A DNA stretch of 64,000 bases. Source: Deltaproteobacteria bacterium (lineage in GTDB: Bacteria > Desulfobacterota > Desulfobacteria > Desulfobacterales > JAFDMD01). The notes beneath the pieces were generated by a model. That model ran no database searches. It saw only the letters and a list, made by a program, of their open reading frames with translations, and was not told the origin of the DNA. The position numbers were made by a program, and so were the translations under genes. This document shows, piece by piece, positions 52,402 to 62,431 of the stretch; within the stretch, counting starts at the first letter, position 1; every line of letters begins with the position of its first letter. The stretch covers positions 64,843 through 128,842 of the forward strand of contig JAFDMF010000005.1 in assembly GCA_019306065.1 (NCBI GenBank), in the 5' to 3' direction.

Positions 52402-52771
52402 AATTTATATTATCTCCCCAAAAAAACTCTGTTAAGTTTATAACTTCTCCGTTATTAATACTTAAACGCAAAAAAAGATGATTATAATTCGGAGTAGCAT
52501 ATAACAAAGCCGGTTAAATTTAAGATACAGAGACACAAAGTTTTTGCCCGTTTTTTTATTATTTTTGTAACTCCGAATAATCAGGTTAAAGCTTCGAATT
52601 CATGTAGAGACGTTGCATGCAACGTCTCTACCGTTTGTTATATCTTCCGATAAAAAAATTAAACGCCGCTTTCTTTATCCATTATATTCTTTACATTTAT
52701 AAGAAAAACGCCTTTATTCTTTATAATCATTCTTTTTTGTGATTATAATTCGGATATATCCGAACTTAAAC
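52402..52771. other. intergenic region between DUF294 and exonuclease genes
   Basis: These 370 bp hold no gene. They contain the perfect 28-bp palindrome at 52604-52631 and AT-rich sequence. Confidence 0.5.
52604..52631. repeat. 28-bp perfect palindrome, second copy
   Basis: It is identical to the palindrome at 23939-23966 and lies about 28.7 kb away. Exact conservation of both copies suggests recent spread or selection on the hairpin. Confidence 0.9.
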
Positions 52772-54727
52772 TTAATACTTAAGCTTAGAATACAAAGTTT
52801 TTTTGGAAACCTCTATAGCGTCCTTTAATGTGAAAATATTCCTCTTTTCAAGCAGCGGAATCAGTTTTAAAAATATCTCGGCAGCAGCCAAAGCATCCCC
52901 TAACGCTGTATGACGCCCTTTTATTTTAACTCCTGCGAGTTCCGCTATACTTTTTAAATTATGCCTTTGATGAGCCGGATAAACTATCGAAGCGAGAATC
53001 ATAGTATCTAAAACCGGATTGTCAAACTTTACTCCGGTATTTTTTTCTTTCATTTGCAGCATCTTCATATCAAACCCTGCATTATGAGCTAATAAAACCG
53101 TATCTTCCGCAAAAATATAAAAACTATCCAAAATTTTTTTAATATTCGGCTTATCTTCTACCATTGACAAGTTTATTCCGTGAATTTTTTCCGCCTCCCA
53201 AGATATCGGGATTCCCGGGTTTATTAATTCGTCAAATTTTTCTTTATAAAGCGGTTTATTATTAACAATTCTGACTGCGGCTATTGAAATAATTTCGTCT
53301 ATTTGGGTATTAAGCCCTGTAGTTTCCGTATCAAATACGGTATAAGCAAGATCTTTAAGAAGATAATCGTTTAATTGCTGATGTTTGAAATGCCTTGCAA
53401 GAAGATCGAAATTATAAAACTCCTGTTTTTCGTTTGTAATATCAACGCTTTTTATAGTTTCCGGCTCTCCTATTTCAACTATGGGCATAAGAAGTTTAAG
53501 ATATGTTCTATTTAAAATACATGAAGAATCGATTGTAAGAAGCCCTTCGTTATAGTTTATAATTTCGGATAATGTTATTAATATCTTTTTATTATCCGCA
53601 GTTAATACAGGCTGGTTTAAGTTTGAAATAACCGTTTTTGCGGTTTCGTCGTCCTGAAGAATAAATAAAATCGCAAGCATATTTTTTTCTCTTGCAATTT
53701 TGCAATGAAAAAAAGTCAAGCCTGTTTTTTCGCGAAATTTAATAGCAATAAAAAGAAGCGCTAATATAAAGGAATAGCTTTCTACCTTAATCCAGTTTGA
53801 TTTTTGGGAAAATTCGGTTGTAATTCGGAGATTAAGCTGCTCTTTTGCTCTTTTACGGAATGTTGACATAATATCTCGGTCCGAAACCGTAATAAGAGGC
53901 ATTCTTTTTTTCATATAACCGAGATAACCCGCTTCGGATTCCATAGCCTCTTTTACCAAAGTAATTTCCGCCGTCATATCGTATAAAAAAAGAATAAATC
54001 CTATGTATCCTTTATGATTATCAATTATAGGAGAGGCTTGAACCTTTATTAACATTTCGCTGTCCGTTACCATAAAAAAGGAAGAAGATGCGGCAATATT
54101 ATCTTTATTCTGCCAAAGATTTACTTCATAAAGAGCATGTTCTATTAACTCTTTATCCATAATACCGAAAATCGATCTTCCTATTCCTATAAAATGGCTT
54201 TTGCTTTCTATAATTTTCGCCTCTTTATTAAAAAGAATTATCTGTCCTTCGGTATTACAGGCAAGCGCTCCGTAAGGAAGCTGTTCCATAAAAGAGGCAA
54301 GAATATTCTTTTCGTTTTCCACAGCGGCTTTTGAGGCCTTTATTTCTTGGCTTATATCCGTTTTTAACTTTTCGTGTTCGGCTGCCATTTCGTTTATAAA
54401 ACGCGCCAAATTCAATATAGATTTTCCGCCTTCGGTTTTTATTCTATGAGACGGATTAGAACTGATAATTAAGGCGGTTTCGTCTGTAATTTTATTTAAA
54501 GGAATAAAAAAATTATTTAATAACGCATCCGCTATAAAGCCGACTGCTCCGCAGAAAAGTAGAAAACAGATAAACAGATAACCGCCGTTTTCTTTTATAA
54601 TTTTAAAAAGAAAACGTTGTTCGTCTAAGTTAAGCTTATTCCAAAACAGAAGCGATATAAGCAGAAAGAAAACAAAGATAACCGCTACGGATAATAAGGT
54701 AAACCATAAAAATTTATTTCTTTTCAT
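52772..54727 (-). CDS. membrane PAS protein with DnaQ-like 3'-5' exonuclease domain
   Basis: This 651-residue protein has two N-terminal membrane helices (about 9-30 and 47-68), a HAMP-like linker, a PAS domain (about 135-260) and a C-terminal DEDDh exonuclease (about 465-640). Exonuclease motifs are VFDTETTGLN, LLAHNAGFDMKML and GRHTALGDALAAAE. This combination of histidine-kinase-like sensing with an exonuclease output occurs beside DUF294 proteins and acetate genes in many proteobacteria. What it cleaves is not known. Confidence 0.88.
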   Translation of the reverse strand: MKRNKFLWFTLLSVAVIFVFFLLISLLFWNKLNLDEQRFLFKIIKENGGYLFICFLLFCGAVGFIADALLNNFFIPLNKITDETALIISSNPSHRIKTEGGKSILNLARFINEMAAEHEKLKTDISQEIKASKAAVENEKNILASFMEQLPYGALACNTEGQIILFNKEAKIIESKSHFIGIGRSIFGIMDKELIEHALYEVNLWQNKDNIAASSSFFMVTDSEMLIKVQASPIIDNHKGYIGFILFLYDMTAEITLVKEAMESEAGYLGYMKKRMPLITVSDRDIMSTFRKRAKEQLNLRITTEFSQKSNWIKVESYSFILALLFIAIKFREKTGLTFFHCKIAREKNMLAILFILQDDETAKTVISNLNQPVLTADNKKILITLSEIINYNEGLLTIDSSCILNRTYLKLLMPIVEIGEPETIKSVDITNEKQEFYNFDLLARHFKHQQLNDYLLKDLAYTVFDTETTGLNTQIDEIISIAAVRIVNNKPLYKEKFDELINPGIPISWEAEKIHGINLSMVEDKPNIKKILDSFYIFAEDTVLLAHNAGFDMKMLQMKEKNTGVKFDNPVLDTMILASIVYPAHQRHNLKSIAELAGVKIKGRHTALGDALAAAEIFLKLIPLLEKRNIFTLKDAIEVSKKTLYSKLKY

Positions 54728-54784
54728 AAATCACAGCCAATCATAGTCAATTATACTTAATTTTATTATGCCTCATAAAAAATA

Positions 54785-54814
54785 TTGACTTGCATACAAT
54801 AAATAAGCTACATT
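54785..54814 (+). promoter_or_regulatory. candidate sigma-70 promoter for acetyl-CoA synthetase
   Basis: TTGACT at 54785-54790 and TACATT at 54809-54814 are separated by 18 bp. They lie about 130 bp upstream of the acs ATG. The prediction is by motif match only. Confidence 0.4.
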
Positions 54815-54944
54815 CATTAAAAGTGTCAATAAATAAAAAACTATGACAAGCTTTAGATATTAACCTTTTAAATTCAAAGCTTATCAGCCGTAAAACTAAA
54901 ATTGACGGCAAACCGTCTTACAATTAACAAAAGGAGAGAAAAAT

Positions 54945-56993
54945 ATGGCAGAAAATACAAAAGTTGACAAAGAAAATGTCGAAAGTTCCGAAAGTTCGAT
55001 AGCAGTTCATTGGCAGGAGGAAAAATATTTTTATGCTTCGCCAGGATTTATAGGGCAGGCAAATCTCACGGACGAAACAATATTCGACCGTTTTAGTCTG
55101 GATAATTTTCCGGATTATTTTACCGAATATGCAGACCTTTTAACATGGTATAAAGGCTGGGATACTGTTTTGGATACCAGCGACGCTCCGTGCTGGAAAT
55201 GGTTTAAGGGCGGGCTTATTAACGCAAGTTACAACTGTATAGACCGTCATCTTAAAGATAATAAAAACAAAACCGCAATTCATTTTGTTCCGGAGCCGGA
55301 AAATGAAAAAACAGAGCATATTACATATCAGGAATTATATGTGCGGGTAAATGAATTTGCGGCTCTTTTACGCGATTCGGCAGGGCTTAAAAGAGGAGAC
55401 AGAGTAACAATTCATATGCCGATGTCCGCAGAACTTCCTATAACAATGCTTGCCTGCGCAAGACTCGGAGTAATACACTCGGTAGTATTCGGCGGTTTTT
55501 CCGCAAGCGCATGCGCGGACAGAATTGTAGATTCAAACAGCCGCGTTTTAATCACAATGGATTCCTATTATAGATCAGGCAAACTTCTTAATCATAAACA
55601 AAGCGCGGACGAAGCCGTAGAAATAGCAAAACAAGGCGGACAAACAGTTGACGCGGTATTAGTATGGGAGCGCTACTCCGGCAAATATTCTTCCGAAACT
55701 CCTATAGTAAAAGGACGCGATTGTATTGTAAATGACGAACTTAAAAAATATTACGGCGTAAGAGTAGAGCCCGAAAAAATGCTTGCCGAAGACCCGCTCT
55801 TTTTAATGTACACAAGCGGAACTACAGGCAAACCAAAAGGATGCCAGCACGGAACAGGCGGTTATCTATCTTATGTTGCGGGAACCGCAAAATACATTCA
55901 AGACATTCATCCCGAAGATGTTTATTGGTGTATGGCAGATATCGGATGGATTACAGGACATTCTTATATAGTATATGGTCCGCTTTCTTTATGCGCTTCA
56001 ACGGTAATCTACGAAGGCGTTCCTACATATCCGGATGCGGGACGTTCTTGGAAAATAGCTCAGGAACTTGACGTAAATATATTCCATACCGCTCCTACCG
56101 CAATACGAGCTTTAAGAAAAATAGGTCCGGATGAACCGGCAAAATACAACTATAGCTTCAAACATATGACTACCGTAGGCGAACCTATAGAACCTGAAGT
56201 ATGGAAATGGTATCATAAAGTTGTAGGAAGAGGAAAAGCCGTAGTTGTAGATACTTGGTGGCAAACCGAAACAGGAGGCTTTTTATGCAGCACAGTTCCG
56301 GCATTAACACCGATGAAACCGGGCAGCGCGGGTCCTGCGGTTCCGGGTATTCATCCTATTATTTATGACGAAAACGGAAACGATATTCCTGCCGGCGCAG
56401 GCAAAGCTGGCAATATTTGTATAAAAAACCCGTGGCCAGGAGGCTTTCAAACAATTTGGGGAGACAGAGACAGATTTGTAAAAACTTACTATGCCAGATA
56501 CTGCAAAGATACTAACAGCAAAGACTGGAGAGACTGGCCTTATCTTACCGGCGACGCCGCTACGCAGTCCGAAGACGGCTATTACCGAATTTTGGGCAGA
56601 ATAGACGACGTTATAAACGTATCCGGGCATAGACTCGGCACAAAAGAGATAGAATCCGCAGCCCTTACCGTAGAAGAAGTTGCAGAAGCCGCTGTTGTTC
56701 CGGTTGCTCACGAAATAAAAGGAAAAGAGCCGGATTTATATGTTGCTTTAAAACCGGGCATAGCTTCTTCGGACAAGCTTGCAAAAAAGATTTCCGATGC
56801 AATATGTAATCAAATAGGTAAAATTGCAAAACCTCGTAAAGTATGGCTTGTTCCCGATATGCCTAAAACCCGTTCAGGTAAAATAATGAGAAGAGTTTTG
56901 AGCGCAATCTCAAACAAAGGAGATGTTGGAAACGTTATGACTTTGGCAAACCCGGAAATAGTTGAAGCTATAAAAAATCAGGTTCAAAAATAA
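54945..56993 (+). CDS. acs: acetyl-CoA synthetase (AMP-forming)
   Basis: This 682-residue enzyme makes acetyl-CoA from acetate, ATP and CoA. It has the N-terminal ACAS_N region (HWQEEKYFYASPGF), the phosphate loop MYTSGTTGKPKG, the acetate-pocket segment VVDTWWQTETGGF, YLTGDAATQSEDGYYRILGR and the C-terminal lysine loop MPKTRSGKIMRR, whose lysine is the site of regulatory acetylation in other bacteria. The start has an AGGAGAG site. It is divergent from the PAS/exonuclease gene. It probably lets acetate enter the CODH/ACS pathway. Confidence 0.96.
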   Translation: MAENTKVDKENVESSESSIAVHWQEEKYFYASPGFIGQANLTDETIFDRFSLDNFPDYFTEYADLLTWYKGWDTVLDTSDAPCWKWFKGGLINASYNCIDRHLKDNKNKTAIHFVPEPENEKTEHITYQELYVRVNEFAALLRDSAGLKRGDRVTIHMPMSAELPITMLACARLGVIHSVVFGGFSASACADRIVDSNSRVLITMDSYYRSGKLLNHKQSADEAVEIAKQGGQTVDAVLVWERYSGKYSSETPIVKGRDCIVNDELKKYYGVRVEPEKMLAEDPLFLMYTSGTTGKPKGCQHGTGGYLSYVAGTAKYIQDIHPEDVYWCMADIGWITGHSYIVYGPLSLCASTVIYEGVPTYPDAGRSWKIAQELDVNIFHTAPTAIRALRKIGPDEPAKYNYSFKHMTTVGEPIEPEVWKWYHKVVGRGKAVVVDTWWQTETGGFLCSTVPALTPMKPGSAGPAVPGIHPIIYDENGNDIPAGAGKAGNICIKNPWPGGFQTIWGDRDRFVKTYYARYCKDTNSKDWRDWPYLTGDAATQSEDGYYRILGRIDDVINVSGHRLGTKEIESAALTVEEVAEAAVVPVAHEIKGKEPDLYVALKPGIASSDKLAKKISDAICNQIGKIAKPRKVWLVPDMPKTRSGKIMRRVLSAISNKGDVGNVMTLANPEIVEAIKNQVQK

Positions 56994-57024
56994 CGAATAT
57001 TAATAATTAACCATTAATTTATTA

Positions 57025-57072
57025 AAAACACAACGCCTCGGATTATAGACATAATTCGGGGCGTTGTGTTTT
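57025..57072 (+). terminator. terminator downstream of acs
   Basis: The arms AAAACACAACGCC and GGCGTTGTGTTTT are complementary, extended by inner pairs around ATTATAGACATAAT. It lies about 30 bp after the acs stop codon, with a U-rich 3' arm. Confidence 0.8.
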
Positions 57073-57145
57073 AAGACCTTTGCACAACAAAGCATTTTGC
57101 CCGTTTTGTTATATAAAACAATAAACGGAAAAAAATCTTTTACCC

Positions 57146-57235
57146 CTTTTATATCTTGCAATTAAAAAATCAAAAAAAGGTTTTCAAAATAATTAAGGGA
57201 TTTCCCGCTTCGCTTGACATAAACGGCTTCTTATC
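57146..57235. repeat. left copy of an 88-bp direct repeat
   Basis: It matches 58000-58088 nearly base for base, including ATATCTTGCAATTAAAAAAT and GGGATTTCCCGCTTCGCTTG. The two copies flank the MntA/HepT pair in the same orientation. Confidence 0.9.
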
Positions 57236-57317
57236 CCTTTCTTCCTTGATAATAATATTGACTATTAATTACAAAACAAATAACAATGCCTTAATAAATT
57301 AAAAAAAAAAACATATT

Positions 57318-57608
57318 ATGACAAAAAATGAAATCCTTAATACTTTGGAAAAGTATAAAGAAAAAAATAAAAATAAATATCAGATACAGCGTATAGGAAT
57401 CTTCGGCTCTGCGGCAAAAGGGCAAATGAACAAAAAAAGCGATATTGATATTGTAGTTAAATTGGCAAAACAGGATTTGTTCAATCTTGTAGGAATTAAA
57501 CAGGAATTAGAAGAGGCATTATATTATCCTATTGATATTGTAAGCTACAGAACAAATATGAATCAATTTCTTAAAGGAAGAATAGATAAAGAAGCTATTT
57601 ATGTATGA
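57318..57608 (+). CDS. mntA: MntA-type antitoxin (minimal nucleotidyltransferase)
   Basis: This 96-residue protein has the nucleotidyltransferase motif IGIFGSAAKGQMNKKSDIDI followed by VV. MntA proteins neutralise HepT by adding AMP to a tyrosine near its active site. It overlaps the HepT gene by 8 bp. The motif residues GS and DxD are intact. Confidence 0.9.
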   Translation: MTKNEILNTLEKYKEKNKNKYQIQRIGIFGSAAKGQMNKKSDIDIVVKLAKQDLFNLVGIKQELEEALYYPIDIVSYRTNMNQFLKGRIDKEAIYV

Positions 57609-57969
57609 TAAAGAATTTTCTCTTGAAATTCTTCGCCGGCTTGACAGTTCGATAGAAACTATTATTAAACGATTTGAGCCGATTATATCTCCCGAAAATT
57701 TTACTTGCTCAGATGCAGGCTTGGAAAAGCTTGACGCTATTTGTATGCAATTAATTGCTATAGGAGAAGGGCTGAAAAATTTAGACAAAGTTACTAACAA
57801 CTCTTTATTACCGAATTATCCTGAAATTGAATGGAAAAAAATAAAAGGAATGAGAGATATTATTACTCATCATTATTTTGATTTAAACGCAGAAGCAATT
57901 TATGAAGTTTGCCAAAATCATATTGAACAATTAAGACATACTATTAAAAAAATAATTTCCGAACTATAA
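57601..57969 (+). CDS. hepT: HepT-like HEPN ribonuclease toxin (DUF86)
   Basis: This 122-residue all-helical protein has the RX4HXY active-site motif in MRDIITHHYF, including the tyrosine that MntA AMPylates. The rest (LEKLDAICMQLIAIGEGLKN) fits DUF86. It is coupled to mntA by an 8-bp overlap and appears complete. Confidence 0.92.
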   Translation: MYDKEFSLEILRRLDSSIETIIKRFEPIISPENFTCSDAGLEKLDAICMQLIAIGEGLKNLDKVTNNSLLPNYPEIEWKKIKGMRDIITHHYFDLNAEAIYEVCQNHIEQLRHTIKKIISEL

Positions 57970-57999
57970 TTTATATTGATAGGCTGTGTCTCTACCGCT

Positions 58000-58088
58000 C
58001 TTTATATCTTGCAATTAAAAAATCAAAAAAAAATTTTCAAAATAATTAAGGGATTTCCCGCTTCGCTTGACATAAACGGCTTCTTATC
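58000..58088. repeat. right copy of the 88-bp direct repeat
   Basis: It lies 31 bp after the HepT stop and matches 57146-57235. The only visible differences are a few bases, such as the length of one A-run and ATCTC against ATCCC at the end. Confidence 0.9.
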
Positions 58089-58097
58089 TCTCCTCGC

Positions 58098-58877
58098 CTA
58101 CTTAATAATTTTACTTCCGACATTCCACAAATAAAGCTTAACAAATGCAAACGCCAGTTTTAAAAGCGCCTCGTCATCCTTTTTTATTCTTCTTTTTAAA
58201 TCCGGTTTTATTTTGTATCTTTTTAAAAACGTAGAAGAAAACACAAATTCCCTAAACTTATCTATGTTGTATAACGCCATAAAAGAGGCTTTTAATTTGG
58301 GATTATCGGTATTATCCGGCGTCCAAGGCGGATATTGATAAAAAAGGCTTTTTATTTTAGACCATAATATTGTTTTGTTATTATATAAAACCGCATCCTG
58401 ATCTTTTATCCAAGTTTCGGGAGTCCATTCTTTTTTTTGATTTTTACCCATGCAAAATTCCGGCGGCTTAAAAAAATATACGGGCGCCGCCGTTTTTTTA
58501 TCTTCGTTATAAATAAGCCCTTGTTCCATAGGAAATGTTCTGCAAGCATAAGGGCGGGCATTATAAACGGAGCATCCGTTGTTTTGCAAAAAGGGGCATG
58601 TTTTTTGCCGGTTTTCCGCCATTTTAAGTAAAACTTCCGGAAAGCATGTTTCGGGTCTTATTATTATATCGGTATGTTTATCTATAAACTCGTCGGAAGA
58701 TATATTTAAAGCCTGTTTTAATTTTATAATGTCGTAAGGATATAAAAAAAGTTTTAGATTGCGGCAGCAGATATTAAAACAGGTTAAGTCTGGATGGCAT
58801 TCAAATAAAAAGGTTTCCTCTTTTTTTATAAGTTTTGCATCAAGCTGCCCGATTTCGGTATTTTTTAAGTATTTCAT
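58098..58877 (-). CDS. YkgJ-family cysteine cluster protein
   Basis: This 259-residue protein contains the CxnCC pattern of the YkgJ/UPF0153 family: ECHPDLTCFNICCRN, then CPFLQNNGCSVYNARPYACR followed by TFPM. The cysteines probably bind zinc or an Fe-S cluster. The C-terminal 100 residues are basic and helical. No function is established for the family, and there is no operon partner. Confidence 0.85.
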   Translation of the reverse strand: MKYLKNTEIGQLDAKLIKKEETFLFECHPDLTCFNICCRNLKLFLYPYDIIKLKQALNISSDEFIDKHTDIIIRPETCFPEVLLKMAENRQKTCPFLQNNGCSVYNARPYACRTFPMEQGLIYNEDKKTAAPVYFFKPPEFCMGKNQKKEWTPETWIKDQDAVLYNNKTILWSKIKSLFYQYPPWTPDNTDNPKLKASFMALYNIDKFREFVFSSTFLKRYKIKPDLKRRIKKDDEALLKLAFAFVKLYLWNVGSKIIK

Positions 58878-59340
58878 AAATTAAATTTCTCCGCTTTGCT
58901 GCAAATAATAAATACGGACGAACAAAGTTATATATAAGGCATTATTCTTTTAAGTTTACAAAATTAATCACTAACATCATTATATTAGGAATTAAATATA
59001 AAATAACCGAATAAACTTTTTTATTATGCAGAAATTTTTATGATTATTTATAATAATAAAGTATTACGGCGTTTTTTACAAAATAATGCGTAAAATATTA
59101 ATTACGAACTGGCTTTTGTTAATTTTTTACGCTGTTTTTTTAATTTCAGTGTGACTTTTGCCAATTGCCATACAACTTTTATAATTTCTGCGCTATTGTT
59201 GCGGTTTTTTATCTATTTTTATAAATTGTGGGGTTTTATTTAGGTTTTACCGTTAGATTAAGCGTATTTATCCGGTATATTCTTATTGTTACGAAAAAAT
59301 GTTTAAATCGAAAAAACTTTATATATTGCCTAAAGCCGGT
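58878..59340. other. AT-rich intergenic region
   Basis: About 460 bp without any supported gene or strong hairpin. A short block near 58918 resembles the end of the palindromic repeat family. Confidence 0.5.
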
Positions 59341-61395
59341 TTATAGTTTTAAGTAACACCGTAGTATATTTTTAAAAGCATTCACATAAGAAATAATAAC
59401 GGTTACCTGTTCATCCTGCCTTAAAAGGTAGGAATGCGAAACCGGAATATTGCATATAATCATATATTCGGTAAGAAGCACCGTATAATTGTTATATATT
59501 TTGCCCATAGCAAGCCCTTTTACCTGTTCTCCTGTTTTTGTTTCAAGGTATTTTAAAAGCCAGTAGCGGTTTCGGTCTTGTTGTATTTTAGATACGTTAT
59601 TCATAGGTTTTGCAAGATAATATATTATATTTTTTATTTCCGCGTTTGTATATGGAGTTTCCAAACCAAAAACCGCTCTTATTTGACGCTGATTTATAAG
59701 ATCGTAATATTTTCTTATGGGAGAGGTTGCGGTAATATATACTTCGGCTCCGAGCCCGGAATGATGCAGAGGAGTATCGCTTAAAATAAAAGGGCTTAAA
59801 TATCTTTTTTGCATCCAATTTTTAAATAGATTATCGGTGGATTTTATAAAAAATCTTCTATGCGGTTTCTGCTGTCCTCTGAATATAGCGGGGATATTAT
59901 TATTTTTTAAAAATTTACCCATTAACATGTTTGCTACAATCATTATCTCGGATACCAAAAGTCTTGAAGGGCTTTCTTTCTCTGTTTTATTAACCGTTAC
60001 GTTGTTAGCTTGGTCAAGCCGAATGTTTATTTCCGGCAGATTTATATACACGGCATTATCGGCAAGGCGCCTTTCCCGAAATGCCTCGCCGATTTTATAT
60101 AATGTTTCTAAATCTTTATCTATATTTATAATGAGGTTGGCATCATAATATGTTAAGCGTCTGTGAACTTTAATAATACCGAGAAAAATATCATATTTCT
60201 GAATACTAAAATTTTTATCAAGCTTAATCATTATGCTTATTGTATGAGATGTTTTATTCTCTTTTAAAGAGCATATGTCTTCTGCAATAATATTCGGAAG
60301 CATTGATATTTTTTGATCCGGCATATATATTGAGCTTCCTCGTTTTTGGGCTTCATTATCTATTATGCCGTTTTTTTTTATAAAATGTCCTACATCCGAT
60401 ATATGAATGCCGAGAATGTAATTATCATTATCCTCTTCAATGGTTATGGCGTCGTCAAAATCATAAGTTAAATTACCGTCTATTGTAACGGGGCGAAGCA
60501 TTGTAAAATCTTTTCTGTTATTATAATCTTTAAAGAGCAGGCTTTCGGATAGGTTTGCAATGTTTTCCGCATCTTTTTGAACATCTTTTGTAAAAGATAT
60601 AGGAATTTCGTATTTTAATAGATTAAGATTAATATTTTTATTCCATATTTTAAGCTTTATAAAAGCTCTGAATATGGCCTCTCTTCCTTTTATTTTAAAA
60701 ATGGCAAATTGATGATTTTCAATTTGGTCGTAACGTTTTAATATGTCTTTAACAATTTTATGATAAGAGCTTCTTTTCTCAAACAGATAAAAGGAGCTAA
60801 AGACTTTTATAAGCCGGTTGTTTTTATCTCCTTCGGTCATACTTTCTATATCGTTATTATCATTTAAATCCGTTCGGGTTAAAGCCTTATATAACCATAG
60901 CGAGGCATATTCTATAAATTTTTCTTCTTTTTTTTGCCTCTGTTTTTCTACTATTTTTGCCTCAATCTTTTTTTGGGTATTAGGAAAAAACAAATTTTTA
61001 TTAAACTGAAAATAAAGTCTGTCTTTAAAAAGAGCCCGTATAACCGCAGATTCGCAATCCGTATCTGGTTTGCTAAAGTAAAAAGCCGCTATTTTATTTG
61101 CGGATAACCAGATGCTTTGGCTTTTAAACTCTGCCCATATTTTTTCTATAGATATTTCTTTTGCAATATCTTCTCTCTTTTTTGCAATATTTTCAAGTTC
61201 ACGCGCTATTTCGGAATTATCGCCGGATAAATTAATATAAGTATTATGGTCTGCAAAGATTATTCTTTTTATATTAACGAATATAGATTCGTTAAGTTGA
61301 GTAAGCAGTTTTAATAAACTGCCGTCGCTTTCCAATACCACAGCCGTAACAATACCGGCTTTATTTATAAATTCTACTATGCTGCCCTGATTCAT
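59341..61395 (-). CDS. RNase II/R-family exoribonuclease
   Basis: This 684-residue protein has an RNB catalytic domain (about 285-600) with DGNLTYDFDDAITIEEDN, which carries the Mg-binding aspartates, and HISDVGHFIKKNG. Also present are SSIYMPDQKISMLP and the motif RKYYDLINQRQI. The N-terminal 280 residues lack the clear cold-shock domains of RNase R, and the C-terminus has only a divergent S1-like part. It is close to the RNase II-like group of delta-proteobacteria and cyanobacteria. It ends about 30 bp before fabH on the same strand side. Confidence 0.88.
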   Translation of the reverse strand: MNQGSIVEFINKAGIVTAVVLESDGSLLKLLTQLNESIFVNIKRIIFADHNTYINLSGDNSEIARELENIAKKREDIAKEISIEKIWAEFKSQSIWLSANKIAAFYFSKPDTDCESAVIRALFKDRLYFQFNKNLFFPNTQKKIEAKIVEKQRQKKEEKFIEYASLWLYKALTRTDLNDNNDIESMTEGDKNNRLIKVFSSFYLFEKRSSYHKIVKDILKRYDQIENHQFAIFKIKGREAIFRAFIKLKIWNKNINLNLLKYEIPISFTKDVQKDAENIANLSESLLFKDYNNRKDFTMLRPVTIDGNLTYDFDDAITIEEDNDNYILGIHISDVGHFIKKNGIIDNEAQKRGSSIYMPDQKISMLPNIIAEDICSLKENKTSHTISIMIKLDKNFSIQKYDIFLGIIKVHRRLTYYDANLIINIDKDLETLYKIGEAFRERRLADNAVYINLPEINIRLDQANNVTVNKTEKESPSRLLVSEIMIVANMLMGKFLKNNNIPAIFRGQQKPHRRFFIKSTDNLFKNWMQKRYLSPFILSDTPLHHSGLGAEVYITATSPIRKYYDLINQRQIRAVFGLETPYTNAEIKNIIYYLAKPMNNVSKIQQDRNRYWLLKYLETKTGEQVKGLAMGKIYNNYTVLLTEYMIICNIPVSHSYLLRQDEQVTVIISYVNAFKNILRCYLKL

Positions 61396-61425
61396 AACTT
61401 TATATTGATTTTCGTCCGCAAATAA

Positions 61426-62412
61426 CTATTTTGCCCAATTTAAAAGAACGCTTCCCCAGGTAAAACCTGCGCCGAACGCTGATAAAACTATTTTGTCCCC
61501 TTTTTTAATTCTTTTTTCATCATAAGCCTCGGACATTGCAATCGGTATTGTGGCGGCAGAAGTATTTCCATATTTTTGGACATTAACCATAATCTTTTCC
61601 GCAGGCAGTCCGATTTTTTCTCCTACCGCAGATATTATTCTGTAATTTGCCTGATGGGGTATAAAAAGATCTATATCGTCCGCAATAAGCCCGTTTTGTT
61701 TTATAAGTCTTAAAAATGTATCTGTTATACCTTTTACCGCAAATTTAAAAACTATTTTGCCGTCCTGATAAAGATAATGAAGTTTATTAGATACGGTCGC
61801 TATACTTGCGGGCATAATACTTCCTCCCGCTTTAAGATTTAAATACTGTGCGCCTTTGCCGTCTGTTCTAAGAATATAATCTTGAATACCGTATTGGTCG
61901 TCTTCGCCCGGCTCTAATAATACTCCGCCCGCTCCGTCTCCGAAAAGCACGCATAAATTTCTGTCTTCATAATCAACATAAGCGCTAAGTTTTTCTACGC
62001 CTATTATAATTATTTTTTTCTCTTTTCCTGCGGCTATAAATTTAGAAGCCGTAATCAAAGCGTAAATAAAGCCGGAACATCCTGCGTTAATATCAAAAGC
62101 CCAGCAGTTATTTGCCTTAATATTATTTTGAACCAAAGCGGACGCAGACGGAACATACATATCGGGAGTTGCCGTAGCCAGAATAATAAGGTCTATCTCG
62201 TCTGCGGAAATACCTCGTTTTTCAATAAGTTTTTCCGCAACTCTATTCGCCATATAAGATGCGCCCTTATCTTGATCTAAAATGCGTCTTTCTTTAATTC
62301 CGGTGCGGGTAGTTATCCATTCGTCGTTTGTATCAACCATTTTTTCAAGGTCTTTATTAGTAAGCCTTTTATCGGGAACATAATGAGCCGTCGCTGTAAT
62401 TATCCCTCTCAT
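61426..62412 (-). CDS. fabH: beta-ketoacyl-ACP synthase III
   Basis: This 328-residue enzyme starts fatty-acid synthesis by condensing acetyl-CoA with malonyl-ACP. The catalytic cysteine is C112 in DINAGCSGFIYAL, the histidine is in LFIPHQANYRII and the asparagine is in YGNTSAATIPIAM. The ending FGAGFTWGSVLLNW is typical. It is full length and lies just upstream of the RNase gene. Confidence 0.95.
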   Translation of the reverse strand: MRGIITATAHYVPDKRLTNKDLEKMVDTNDEWITTRTGIKERRILDQDKGASYMANRVAEKLIEKRGISADEIDLIILATATPDMYVPSASALVQNNIKANNCWAFDINAGCSGFIYALITASKFIAAGKEKKIIIIGVEKLSAYVDYEDRNLCVLFGDGAGGVLLEPGEDDQYGIQDYILRTDGKGAQYLNLKAGGSIMPASIATVSNKLHYLYQDGKIVFKFAVKGITDTFLRLIKQNGLIADDIDLFIPHQANYRIISAVGEKIGLPAEKIMVNVQKYGNTSAATIPIAMSEAYDEKRIKKGDKIVLSAFGAGFTWGSVLLNWAK

Positions 62413-62431
62413 TATATGTATTTCTCCTTTA

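Larger units (their letters stand above)
56994..57317. other. intergenic region with acs terminator and first direct repeat
   Basis: No gene is seen. The region holds the acs terminator, a short sequence resembling the palindromic repeat end (near 57090-57120) and the left 88-bp direct repeat flanking the MntA/HepT pair. Confidence 0.55.
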
